Part shown: positions 36,700-44,585 of the stretch, one piece after another
Layout: every line of letters begins with the position of its first letter
Position numbering within the stretch: the stretch's first letter is position 1
Source: Intestinibacter bartlettii
Lineage (GTDB): Bacteria > Bacillota > Clostridia > Peptostreptococcales > Peptostreptococcaceae
NCBI RefSeq assembly: GCF_018917435.1
Contig: NZ_JAHLOQ010000023.1
Span: 1-49,574 of the forward strand
Length of the DNA stretch: 49,574 bases
Direction: 5' to 3'
Notes under the pieces: model-generated
The model's database searches: none
What the model was told of the DNA's origin: nothing
What the model saw: only the letters and a program-made list of their open reading frames with translations
Made by a program: the position numbers and the translations under genes

Positions 36700-37305
36700 T
36701 AATATTTCTAAATATCCATAAATTACATAATATGGATGTTTATTTGTAAAATGGTAAAACTAAATCTAAGAAAATATATAGATAATTGCTCATAAATACT
36801 ATCCCAATTTCTATATCTCATAGTCCACTTTTTTATTATATTCTGATTTTCTAAATATAGCATTTTTAATAAAGATTCGTCAGACGGAAAAGTAGATTTT
36901 GTTTTAGTTACTTTTCTGAATTGTCTATTGACGCCCTCCATTATATTAGCCGTATACATAATAGTCCTTATCTCTTGTGGAAATTACATCCAAGTTATCT
37001 CTTCAAATTCTTATTGCTGCAGGATATTTTTACCGAATTTTTCTTCACAACATCTAGAGATGATAAGTCTTCCACCTCATTAATAGCTTTGTAAACAAGT
37101 TTAAAATTATTCATTACTTCTTTAGAATCCTTATATGATACATATTTAAATCTATTTCTCAATTGATATATTATATTATTTGTCTTATTAATTTCTTACT
37201 TAAGTTGCTCATGAAAAATACTCCTTCTGGGCATTGGTTTATATTTTTATCATTGCCACAAAGGAGTATTTATTTCATCATAAGCACAAATTATTTTACA
37301 TTGTC
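36700..37305 (-). mobile_element. Decayed IS256-like element
   Basis: On the minus strand the element begins at 37305 with GACAATGTAAAATAATTTGT, and its first hundred bases match, with few changes, the sequence at 49456-49574. The transposase start (ATG at 37212, MSNLSKKLI) and C-terminal end remain, but about 700 bases of the centre are gone and stops interrupt the rest. The left boundary is unclear; I cannot find the second inverted repeat near 36640-36720. Confidence 0.78.
36723..37212 (-). pseudogene. IS256-family (mutator-type) transposase, internally deleted
   Basis: Remnant of a transposase that normally has about 400 codons. The C-terminal piece is clear: YTANIMEGVNRQFRKVTKTK, then FPSDESLLKMLYLENQNIIKKWTM and RNWDSIYEQLSIYF, standard for IS256-family DDE enzymes. 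Upstream in shifted frames are LVYKAINEVEDLSSLD and an N-terminal stub behind an AAGGAG site. The catalytic aspartates in the middle are lost, so the enzyme is dead. It sits directly after the CBASS terminator. Confidence 0.8.
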
Positions 37306-37317
37306 TTATTATATATA

Positions 37318-37881
37318 TTATTTATTTGATTGATATATTGTAATTTGTTTCATACAATCTGTATATAAATCTATAATATCTATTAGATATTGATTAGATT
37401 GGTAGGCTGACATTTCTTTATCAATTATATACTTTTGATACCAATAAAATTGTCTATTATGCGCTTCATATAAATTTGAATAGCATAAGTATAAATAAAG
37501 ATATTTGTTTGCCCATTCAGTCGTATTTCCATAATTCTCTTTGTATTTTTCTAATTTTTCAAGAGAGGATTTTATTGAATAGTAATTAGATTCCATAAAA
37601 TCATACTCCATAGAATAATCATAAACACCATAATCTCCAGATACATAATTTAGTAAATTAACCGCAAAACATTCCATTCTTTCAAATTCTTCATCAGTAA
37701 TCGTGGGAATAGTTGTTATATATGATGAATGATTATCTGAATAAGTATCCAAAGATGTATCATATGAGTGATTGGAATTAGATATAATACAATATATCAT
37801 AAATAATACTATTAAAATGATTGAGATAATTAGTATTTTGCGTATTAATTTGTTATTTTTTACATTATTTTCATTATTCAT
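37318..37881 (-). CDS. Membrane-anchored protein, unknown
   Basis: A 187-residue protein with one N-terminal membrane helix after a basic stretch (IRKILIISIILIVLFMIYCIIS, about 13-34), then a Ser/Thr/Asp/Tyr-rich linker and a helical, tyrosine-rich domain (TDEEFERMECFAVNLLNYVSG, later NKYLYLYLCYSNLYEAHNRQ). The topology suggests an exported domain anchored to the membrane, or a lipoprotein-like protein without a lipobox. RBS AAAGGAA. It lies between the two dead insertion sequences. No family recognised. Confidence 0.6.
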   Translation of the reverse strand: MNNENNVKNNKLIRKILIISIILIVLFMIYCIISNSNHSYDTSLDTYSDNHSSYITTIPTITDEEFERMECFAVNLLNYVSGDYGVYDYSMEYDFMESNYYSIKSSLEKLEKYKENYGNTTEWANKYLYLYLCYSNLYEAHNRQFYWYQKYIIDKEMSAYQSNQYLIDIIDLYTDCMKQITIYQSNK

Positions 37882-38299
37882 GATGTATAATTATTCCTTT
37901 CTATATATTTAATTATATTATATCATATTAGTTTTGATATAAACTATCTTATTTTGAATTATTATTACGATGTCTAATAAAAAATATTGTAATAATTTAA
38001 TACTTACTAATTGTTGGATTATGATTTTGATAAAGAATATTGTGAATTATATTGCAGTGCTATATTCGGTGTGCTCTACTTTAAGTAGAGATAGATTTTC
38101 AGCTTGGATAAAGTTGAATTTTTCCTGAAATGATATGAAATTTACGTTTTTGGCGGTTTAATAAATTAAGTTTGCTTTAATTTTTGATCTAACTGATACG
38201 GATTAGTGCTATCGATGGTTTGATTTTTTCTAAGTAGGTATGTATTTTATTATATTTAAGGGAAAAGTGGTACCTTGAAATGTAAAGAAAGGTGATTTT
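37882..38299 (+). other. Intergenic region left of the IS200-like remnant
   Basis: About 420 bases with no gene found on either strand. It contains a perfect hairpin CTCTACTT-T-AAGTAGAG (38074-38090) and an RBS-like AAAGGTG (38287-38294) for the dead transposase. The left end of the IS element must be somewhere here but is not identifiable. Confidence 0.45.
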
Positions 38300-38724
38300 G
38301 TGGCAACTAAAACGAATAGCTTATCCCATACAAGATGGATATGCAAATACCATATTGTCTTCACACCTAAGTATAGGCGAAAAGTTATATAAAATCAATA
38401 TCGAGAAATATAGGACAAATAATTACACAATTATGTAACTATAAAAGTGTGGAAATAATAGAAGAGAATTTGATACACGACCATATGCATATGTTGGTTA
38501 GCATACCACCTAAAATAAGTGTACCTAGTTTTATGTGATACTTAAAAGTCAAAAGTACACTAATGATATTCAATCGACATGTGAATTTTAAATATAAATT
38601 TGGGAATAGACACAATAGACCTTAATGGAGCAATAATAAAAAATATATACAAAATCAAGAAAAAGAAGATATATTAAAAGGCAAATTAAGTGTCAAAGAG
38701 TACTTTGACACTTTCAAAGGATAG
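38300..38724 (+). pseudogene. IS200/IS605 Y1 transposase TnpA, inactivated
   Basis: GTG start at 38300 opens ATKTNSLSHTRWICKYHIVF, then TPKYRRKVI, the canonical TnpA N-terminus. Stop codons and a frameshift follow, but the HUH motif (HDHMHMLVSIPPKISVPSF) and the end (GKLSVKEYFDTFKG) are readable. The total length, 425 bases, is not a multiple of three. The region around the catalytic tyrosine is also damaged. It is a dead copy of a single-strand transposase. Confidence 0.8.
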
Positions 38725-38862
38725 CTAGTATAAGTTAATGTATAGTAATAAAGGTATGCAACTTGAACGTAGTGAAAGCTATCAACATTTAGTGACATCC
38801 AGCAAATGAGGCTCATACCCTCAGAACAAACCACATATTTTAAAGGTGGTTATGATTACAAT
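38300..38862 (+). mobile_element. Decayed IS200/IS605-family element
   Basis: Contains the broken TnpA gene (38300-38724) and, downstream, a right-end-like hairpin with AACCAC (38829-38834) and GTGGTT (38846-38851) followed by TATGATTA, as found at the ends of IS200-type elements. No tnpB is present. Confidence 0.7.
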
Positions 38863-38867
38863 ACTTT

Positions 38868-39023
38868 TTATTCTTCGTCTTCATTTGAATAATTTAAAGT
38901 AATAGGATTAAAACCTTCATTTAAATCAACGGTATTAAAATTATTTGCTTCAGGACTATCAGAATTAACAATAGTATTTTCTATTTCTTCAAAATTTGAA
39001 GCCCAAGGATCTTTATCTCCCAT
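38868..39023 (-). CDS. Small acidic protein, 51 aa, unknown
   Basis: A 51-residue, strongly acidic frame (MGDKDPWASNFEEIENTIVN at the start; ends SNEDEE), with no membrane segment or cysteine. The ribosome site AGGAAGGGAG is strong. It begins 47 bases after the stop of the membrane-protein gene 39071-39592 on the same strand, so the two are probably co-transcribed. It could be an inhibitor or partner of the membrane protein; that is inference. It abuts the IS200-like right end. Confidence 0.65.
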   Translation of the reverse strand: MGDKDPWASNFEEIENTIVNSDSPEANNFNTVDLNEGFNPITLNYSNEDEE

Positions 39024-39070
39024 ATTTGCACATACTCCCTTCCTAAAGATGAATTAGTGATATATATTTT

Positions 39071-39592
39071 TTATAATTTTATATTATTAATAATAAGAAG
39101 AATGATATATAAAATAATTCCTATTATTATAAATAACATGCCTTTATCAACCAATTTATATTTTGTTTCATTAACATTTCGATTATATTCTATAATTTCT
39201 TTATAGACCATAATCATATTCATAGCAGATTTGTTTTCTTCTTTTGCACTGTTTTGAATAGTAAATCCTCTTATATCAAATTGTTTATATGTTTTAGTTT
39301 TTATAGATTTATAAAAATTAAAACATGAAAAACAAAAACAAAATAATATACCTATTAAAATTAATAAATATATTACATTAGCAACTATATCTTTAAAATT
39401 ATTAACATTAACTTTTGAAAAATCATAGTTAAAATAATTATTACCTAATAGAGGTAATAATATTCCAGATAAAGCTAATCCCACAGATGCTTTATTTTCT
39501 AAAATTTGATTTCGATCATTTTCATGATAATAAATTTCTTTTATTTCATTTAATAATAAAATTGCTGATTTTAATTCTTCATTTGTTGCCAC
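39071..39592 (-). CDS. Membrane protein resembling Pycsar/DUF5706-type TM effectors
   Basis: A 173-residue protein with three hydrophobic segments: NKASVGLALSGILLPLLG (about 29-46), VIYLLILIGILFCFCFSCF (about 73-91) and MLFIIIGIILYIILLII (about 151-167). The pattern of a charged N-terminal helix with ENKASVGLAL before TM1, and a final EYNRNVNETKYKLVDKG before the last helix, recalls PycTM/DUF5706 membrane effectors of nucleotide-signalling defence. No cyclase is adjacent; the CD-NTase at 35235 is 2.5 kb away, beyond an IS remnant. The resemblance is by eye. A 51-aa acidic protein follows. Confidence 0.6.
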   Translation of the reverse strand: MATNEELKSAILLLNEIKEIYYHENDRNQILENKASVGLALSGILLPLLGNNYFNYDFSKVNVNNFKDIVANVIYLLILIGILFCFCFSCFNFYKSIKTKTYKQFDIRGFTIQNSAKEENKSAMNMIMVYKEIIEYNRNVNETKYKLVDKGMLFIIIGIILYIILLIINNIKL

Positions 39593-40174
39593 TATTAATA
39601 CTCCCCTCTTAAATCATATTTTATATCTTATGTTTTTTATATTTTTGTAATTTCTATAAAAAATCTAAATATCCTTTAATTTTTGACAATAAAAAGGAAT
39701 TAGTTCATTAAATTTTATATTATTAACATATAATTCTTATCTACAATAGTTTTATTTATGGTATCTAATTAATCTTCTATACTAATATTTTAAGGGATTT
39801 AAGAGATATATATACCTTTATACACATTATTGAGAAATACATTTTATTATTTAGTAAAAACAGAGAGGCTTTCTCTACGCCTTAAAATCAACTACATATT
39901 TTTTACTAGAAATTATATAAAACTCATATTTCAGTTTATATATATTTCTCCTTCTTCCTTTGATAAAATCGACATCGGTGAAGGTACTGCCGGATTTGAC
40001 TATATAAATCGGGCTCACTAAAATACCATTAAGATTAAATTAATAGAAAGATTTACTTTTTGATACCTATAGATTTAGAAATGCAAATAATTTATTTCAG
40101 ATATCCGTCATAACAAAAAAGTTGATTTCTATTCGATTTAGAAATCAACTTTTAATAACAATTACACATAAAAT
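39593..40174 (+). other. Intergenic region with a strong hairpin
   Basis: About 580 bases with no convincing gene. A perfect 15-base stem, AAAAGTTGATTTCTA (40117-40131) / TAGAAATCAACTTTT (40139-40153), likely terminates the zinc-ribbon gene on the minus strand. Around 39945-40020 is a patch of higher GC (TCGACATCGGTGAAGGTACT) that may be a relic of a gene, not identified. Confidence 0.55.
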
Positions 40175-40354
40175 TTATACATTTGAAGTTGGTTTTGTAC
40201 TTGCAACAACATAACTTCCATCTTTTTTATACTTTACATTTACTCTAAGATGACATTTTTTACATACAACACTTTGACCTCCGCTAGTGTGATTGCTTGG
40301 TTTCCAACCAATTTGAGATTTACATTTAGGACATATAATAGGAATTGATGACAT
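40175..40354 (-). CDS. Small zinc-ribbon protein, 59 aa
   Basis: A 59-residue protein with two CxxC knuckles: ICPKCKSQIGW (about 7-17) and VVCKKCHLRVNVKY (about 30-43), a rubredoxin/zinc-ribbon-type fold, with a short Thr/Ser/Val tail. The AAAAAGGAGG site is excellent. It is monocistronic on the minus strand. Proteins like this often act as RNA or DNA adaptors, but no specific function can be assigned. Confidence 0.75.
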   Translation of the reverse strand: MSSIPIICPKCKSQIGWKPSNHTSGGQSVVCKKCHLRVNVKYKKDGSYVVASTKPTSNV

Positions 40355-40717
40355 TAAAAAGACCTCCTTTTTATATATTTCTATTTTATAAATTCTTTAT
40401 CAAATTAGATTTTTCCTTTCTTATATTTATTATTTTTTATATTCAATACAAACCTATCAACAAAAAATACAATAAAAACCCCACACAAACAAAAACAAAA
40501 CTAAAAAAACTTCACAACAATATACAATAACATAACGGAATCATATACCAATTGTATAAAAACTCCATCAATGGTAATATAAGATAAAGGTAGTTACCAA
40601 AATATGAATTAATAATTTTTGGGGGTAATTTATGAATTATAAAAAATATTATAAGAATTTTATGCAGTTAAAATCTAAATTTAGTCTTAAAACTGCAAAC
40701 TACATGTAGGTGGTAAA
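40355..40717 (+). other. Intergenic region before the VanZ-like gene
   Basis: 363 bases between divergent genes. A 17-codon ATG frame (40632-40685) follows TTTGGGGG and might be a leader peptide; otherwise AT-rich with no clear terminator. The VanZ-like gene has its own site AGGTGG just before 40718. Confidence 0.45.
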
Positions 40718-41341
40718 ATGATATTAAGAGAAATGATTTTAATGCCTGCTTTAGTAATCTACATGATACTATTTTTGGCAATACGTAAAAAAACATCGAA
40801 ACAAAAACTATTTGTAGGATCAATGATATACTTTATATCTGTTTTTATAATAATGATGACATTGTTTCCAATGCCTGTTGATCCAGTTGTACTTCAAAAT
40901 CATAGGGATTTGGGACTTCAATATACAAACAACATAGTTCCATTTCAGATGATGTATAATATTATAAAAAGTGAAAGCATAGCTGGGGCGATTTATCAAA
41001 TAGGTGGAAACTTTATAATGTTATTGCCGTTGGGGTATTTAATTCCGATGGTGACTGATAAAAAAATAGATTTACAAAAGGCTATACTTATAATGTGTTG
41101 TATAGCGTTATGTATAGAAAGTACACAATTTATGATTGGGCAAATTTTAAACTTTAATTACAGATGTTTTGATATAGATGACATTATATTAAATGCATCA
41201 GGTGGTATATTGGGGTATATCATGTTTACAAAAACATATCCTATACTTAATAAAGTTTTCAATATAACTTATTTTGAAAATGAAAATAAATCTACCTTAA
41301 ATAATATTTTATATAGCAGATATTTTATTGAAAATGAGTAA
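40718..41341 (+). CDS. VanZ-family membrane protein
   Basis: A 207-residue integral membrane protein with four or five helices. VanZ-like features: LFPMPVDP after TM2, NIVPFQMMYNII, GGNFIMLLPLGYLIP, a helix with CIALCIESTQFMIG, and RCFDIDDIILNASGGILGYIMF at about 148-169. VanZ of Tn1546 gives low-level teicoplanin resistance; most chromosomal relatives have unknown roles. RBS AGGTGG, ATG start. Alone between flanking terminators. Confidence 0.85.
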   Translation: MILREMILMPALVIYMILFLAIRKKTSKQKLFVGSMIYFISVFIIMMTLFPMPVDPVVLQNHRDLGLQYTNNIVPFQMMYNIIKSESIAGAIYQIGGNFIMLLPLGYLIPMVTDKKIDLQKAILIMCCIALCIESTQFMIGQILNFNYRCFDIDDIILNASGGILGYIMFTKTYPILNKVFNITYFENENKSTLNNILYSRYFIENE

Positions 41342-41381
41342 ATATATAAATGCTATATTTAACTAAAGATAACTATTAAAT

Positions 41382-41421
41382 AACTCTCATGGTAAAATAA
41401 TTTTATTATGGGAGTTATTTT
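41382..41421 (+). terminator. Terminator after the VanZ-like gene
   Basis: Seventeen-base stem starting AACTCTCATGG (41382) and ending TATGGGAGTT (41416), with G-U pairs, then ATTTTAG. Confidence 0.7.
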
Positions 41422-41601
41422 AGTATATAGAGCATTTTATATAAAAATTTAATCTATCTTAAGAAAAATCCCACCCAAAACCCACATATAATTTAATACA
41501 AAGCAAAAAATAATATTTAGTTAATGTAAAATACAAATAATTTATTATAATGTATATAAGCAGTTTTTTACAATCTTCAATATCAAGCATTTTGAAAGGA
41601 G

Positions 41602-42513
41602 TTGAACAATATAAATAAAATAGTAAAAAAAATACTGCGAATAAAATACAACTTTGAGAGAAAATACGGTCAGATAGAAATTGGAAATATAAATTCTAGG
41701 GCAGCGGAGGTAGCTTTTTATTTGTTGCTTAGTTTGTTCCCGTTTTTATTATTTACGATAAGTGCAGTAGTTTTTATTCCAGTTATATATTTAAACAGGT
41801 ATATAACTATACTTGAAAGTCTTATACCTACAAGTGCATTTGTTGTACTTAATGGTTTGATTAGGTCAGTTATAGGAAATAGAAGTCTTAAACTTTTGAT
41901 AAGCAGTTTCTTCTTAGCGATATGGTCTATGTCAAAGGCGGTAAAATCTTTGATAAGAGGAATTAATAGATCTTATGGAGTAAACGAAAATAGATCTTTT
42001 TTTAAGGTATTATTTATATCAATTATTTTTTCTGTTATGTTATTATTACTTATTTTGATATCAATGATTTTACTTATAGGTGGGGAAAAAATCGGTACGT
42101 TTGCGTTTGATTTAATCGGGCTCGACAAGTACTTCATCTATATATGGAATATCCTAAGATATAGCGTTGGGATGTTATTTGTTATAGTTATTTTGGTTGT
42201 GCTTTATACGTTTATGCCAAATACAAAGATGAGAATTCGCGACTCTATTCCCGGGGCAGTGCTATCGACAGTTTTATGGATTGTCGTGACTTATGGTTAT
42301 TCTTTTTACGTTAATAATTTTTCTAATTATGATGTAATCTACGGCAGTTTAGGTGGCGTAATCGTCCTTATAACTTGGCTTTATCTTAGTAGCTGGACAA
42401 TTTTGGCGGGGTCTGAGGTTAATGCAAGACTTCTTTATAAAAAGCGAAACAGAACAAGGATAAAAAGAAGAGTTAGAAATAGTAGAGACATACATAGGTA
42501 TGATTTACAATAA
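41602..42513 (+). CDS. YihY/BrkB-family membrane protein
   Basis: A 303-residue inner-membrane protein of the YihY/virulence factor BrkB family, once thought to be RNase BN. Six helices; conserved parts are NSRAAEVAFYLLLSLFPFLLF (about 26-46), LAIWSMSKAVKSLIRGINRSYG, and VIYGSLGGVIVLITWLYLSSWTILAGSEVNA near the C-terminus. The tail is very basic. The start is odd: AAAGGAG (41595-41601) directly abuts the TTG at 41602, leaving no spacer, while at the ideal distance is an ATA (41611). True initiation may be at a non-standard codon. Function unknown. Confidence 0.85.
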   Translation: MNNINKIVKKILRIKYNFERKYGQIEIGNINSRAAEVAFYLLLSLFPFLLFTISAVVFIPVIYLNRYITILESLIPTSAFVVLNGLIRSVIGNRSLKLLISSFFLAIWSMSKAVKSLIRGINRSYGVNENRSFFKVLFISIIFSVMLLLLILISMILLIGGEKIGTFAFDLIGLDKYFIYIWNILRYSVGMLFVIVILVVLYTFMPNTKMRIRDSIPGAVLSTVLWIVVTYGYSFYVNNFSNYDVIYGSLGGVIVLITWLYLSSWTILAGSEVNARLLYKKRNRTRIKRRVRNSRDIHRYDLQ

Positions 42514-42637
42514 AATAAATTTTAAAAAGAAATCGTGGCAAGATAAAACGATATACATTAATTTATTAATTAAAATATTATCTATAAATTAATAAATAAG
42601 GTTTTGTAAAATTTGGTAAAAATAATATAAAAGAATG

Positions 42638-42666
42638 TTGACAATTTTCTGATTATATCATATTAT
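42638..42666 (+). promoter_or_regulatory. Promoter of the hom T-box leader
   Basis: TTGACA (42638-42643), 17-base spacer, TATTAT (42661-42666). Confidence 0.8.
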
Positions 42667-42689
42667 ATTATTAACTAATTTAATTAGCA

Positions 42690-42936
42690 AAAGGCAATGA
42701 ATAGGAAGAGTAAATCTAATTCGGTTTCCAGAGAGGAAAATCTATTAGCTGAAAGATTTTCTAAATTAGAGGGATTGAAAACTACCTAGGAGCTGTGGTC
42801 TGAAGTCTTAAGAAATTTTCTTATTTTAGTAAGACTAACCGTTTAATCGCGTTAAGATTTTGAGTGGATTTTTATCAAATTAGGTGGAACCGCGGGATAA
42901 TATCTCGTCCTTTTTATATAAGGGCGAGTTTTTTTA
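42690..42936 (+). promoter_or_regulatory. T-box riboswitch, threonine specifier (ACT)
   Basis: Leader of the homoserine dehydrogenase gene. The lower helix pairs TAGG (42702-42705) with CCTA (42785-42788); directly above it on the 3' side is ACT (42781-42783) plus the conserved A, giving a threonine specifier and hence uncharged tRNA-Thr as signal, which fits the product. AGAGAGG (42730-42736) marks the stem I bulge. The T-box TTAGGTGGAACCGCGG lies at about 42880-42895. The terminator stem is CTCGTCCT (42904-42911) / AGGGCGAG (42921-42928) with a T-run. Confidence 0.9.
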
Positions 42937-43033
42937 TTGCAATGAAATTAGAAAATAGTTAGAGGGTCAGCCTCTTTTTTAATACAAAAAATCAATAAAT
43001 AATATAAAAAACTTACAAGTAGGAGGGTAAAAA

Positions 43034-44239
43034 ATGAAAATAGGAATATTAGGATATGGAACAGTTGCGAGTGGGTTAGTAGATATAATAGATAACAATA
43101 AGGATAAGAGAGATATAAGTATAGAAGGAATACTTGTCAGAGATGTAAGCAAGCATGCTCACAGAAAACACGCCGAGGTCTTAACTTCGGACATAGAAGA
43201 TATATTTAATAAGGATGTAGATGTAATAGTTGAATTGTTAGGGGGCTTACATCCATCATATGAATATTTAAAGAGAGCCTTAGAAAATAAAATAAATGTA
43301 GTAACTGCAAACAAAGATATGCTGGCAGAGTTTGGTGGAGAATTAGTAAGTATTGCTAAGGAAAATGGTGTTTGTATAAAATTTGAGGCCTCTGTTGGTG
43401 GAGGTATCCCAGTTTTAAAACCATTAATCGAATCATTAGAAGGGAATGAAATAGATTCAATATCTGCAATATTAAATGGAACTACAAACTTTATTTTATC
43501 AAAAATGTATGACGAAAATTTATCTTATGATGAAGCTTTAAAACAAGCCCAAGAATTAGGATTTGCTGAAGCTAACCCAGAATCTGATGTAATGGGATAT
43601 GATGCAGGTAGAAAATTATCAATATTATCTACTTTATCATTTAAAAAGAGAATATACTGGAAAGATTTCTATCTTGAAGGAATAAATAATATAGAACCTA
43701 AAGATATCGAATATGCAAAACAACTTGGCTGCAAAATAAAATTAGTTGGACGCAGCAAAATAAACAACGGCAAGGTAAATGGATATGTTAGACCTGTTTT
43801 AGTAGGAAATGACGACATAATTTCTAAAATAGACAATGAGTTTAATATAATAGTTGTAAATGGAGATTTCTTAGGAGAGGTATCATTTGTAGGTAAAGGT
43901 GCAGGAAAAGATGCTACAGGAAGTGCAGTTTACGCAGATGTACTTGATATATATGATCACCGTCTAAACAATGTAGATGCATTTATAAAAGAAAAAGTAG
44001 ATGTAGACAAAGTTGTTTCACATGAATGTAAGGCACTACTTAGATTTAAAAAACCACAAAAAGATAAGATAATATCTGTATTAAAAGATAAATTAATAGA
44101 TTCTAAAGTAATAGCTCAAGATGATGAGTTGGCAGTTGTTGTAGATGCACCTTCTGAATGTGCTATAAACGACAGCATAAAATTTATAAAAGATAATAAT
44201 TACTGTGAAGATTCAAGCAAGATATTAAAATTATCATAA
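43034..44239 (+). CDS. hom: Homoserine dehydrogenase
   Basis: NAD(P)-dependent oxidoreductase converting aspartate semialdehyde to homoserine, the branch point to threonine and methionine; 401 residues. Rossmann motif GILGYGTVASGLVDII (about 3-18); catalytic-domain motifs TANKDMLAEFGGEL (about 95-108), ILNGTTNFILSKMYDE (about 147-162), AEANPESDVMGYDAGRK and the end GKGAGKDATGSAVYADVLDI. A C-terminal part of about 80 residues corresponds to the ACT-like regulatory region, somewhat short. RBS TAGGAGGG. It is alone behind a threonine T-box, so thrC and thrB are elsewhere. Confidence 0.95.
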   Translation: MKIGILGYGTVASGLVDIIDNNKDKRDISIEGILVRDVSKHAHRKHAEVLTSDIEDIFNKDVDVIVELLGGLHPSYEYLKRALENKINVVTANKDMLAEFGGELVSIAKENGVCIKFEASVGGGIPVLKPLIESLEGNEIDSISAILNGTTNFILSKMYDENLSYDEALKQAQELGFAEANPESDVMGYDAGRKLSILSTLSFKKRIYWKDFYLEGINNIEPKDIEYAKQLGCKIKLVGRSKINNGKVNGYVRPVLVGNDDIISKIDNEFNIIVVNGDFLGEVSFVGKGAGKDATGSAVYADVLDIYDHRLNNVDAFIKEKVDVDKVVSHECKALLRFKKPQKDKIISVLKDKLIDSKVIAQDDELAVVVDAPSECAINDSIKFIKDNNYCEDSSKILKLS

Positions 44240-44585
44240 GATATATAGTATGGATTGATTTAGATTAACTGCATATTAAAATAAAAAATATCATATAATA
44301 GCAAAAATATAATATATAAATTAGCTTTTAAGGATACTTTGCTAAAAGTAGATTTAAATAATAAGTTGTTATGAAAAAGGGAGTGCAAAAGCATTCCCCT
44401 TTTTCTTTTAAAGATTAGTATAAATAAAAATGAAATCCTGTAAAATGTTGGTATCTAATTTTACATATATGGATTATAATAAATATAAGTATGATAAAGT
44501 ATGACAATTATAGATTATATAGATATAAATATTTACAATAATTAAATCTATAAAGTGTATACAATCGACATAAGGGGGTAAATAA
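44240..44585 (+). other. Intergenic region hom - hisD-like gene
   Basis: 346 bases. A terminator with arms AAAAAGGGAGTGC (44374-44386) and GCATTCCCCTTTT (44391-44403) ends hom. The rest is AT-rich; I did not find a riboswitch or a clear promoter. AGGGGG is the ribosome site of the next gene. Confidence 0.6.

Noticed and set aside
38074-38090. CTCTACTT-T-AAGTAGAG hairpin as left end of the IS200-like element
   Set aside because: It lies over 200 bases before the transposase start, further than usual for IS200 left ends, so I do not assign it.
39830-40021. 63-codon ATG frame in the intergenic region
   Set aside because: No ribosome site, odd composition, and overlaps hairpin-rich non-coding sequence; the higher-GC end could be a relic but no family is recognised.
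40345-40530. 61-codon plus-strand frame
   Set aside because: Starts inside the zinc-ribbon gene and its SD on the other strand; low-complexity Lys/Asn/Phe product, no ribosome site.
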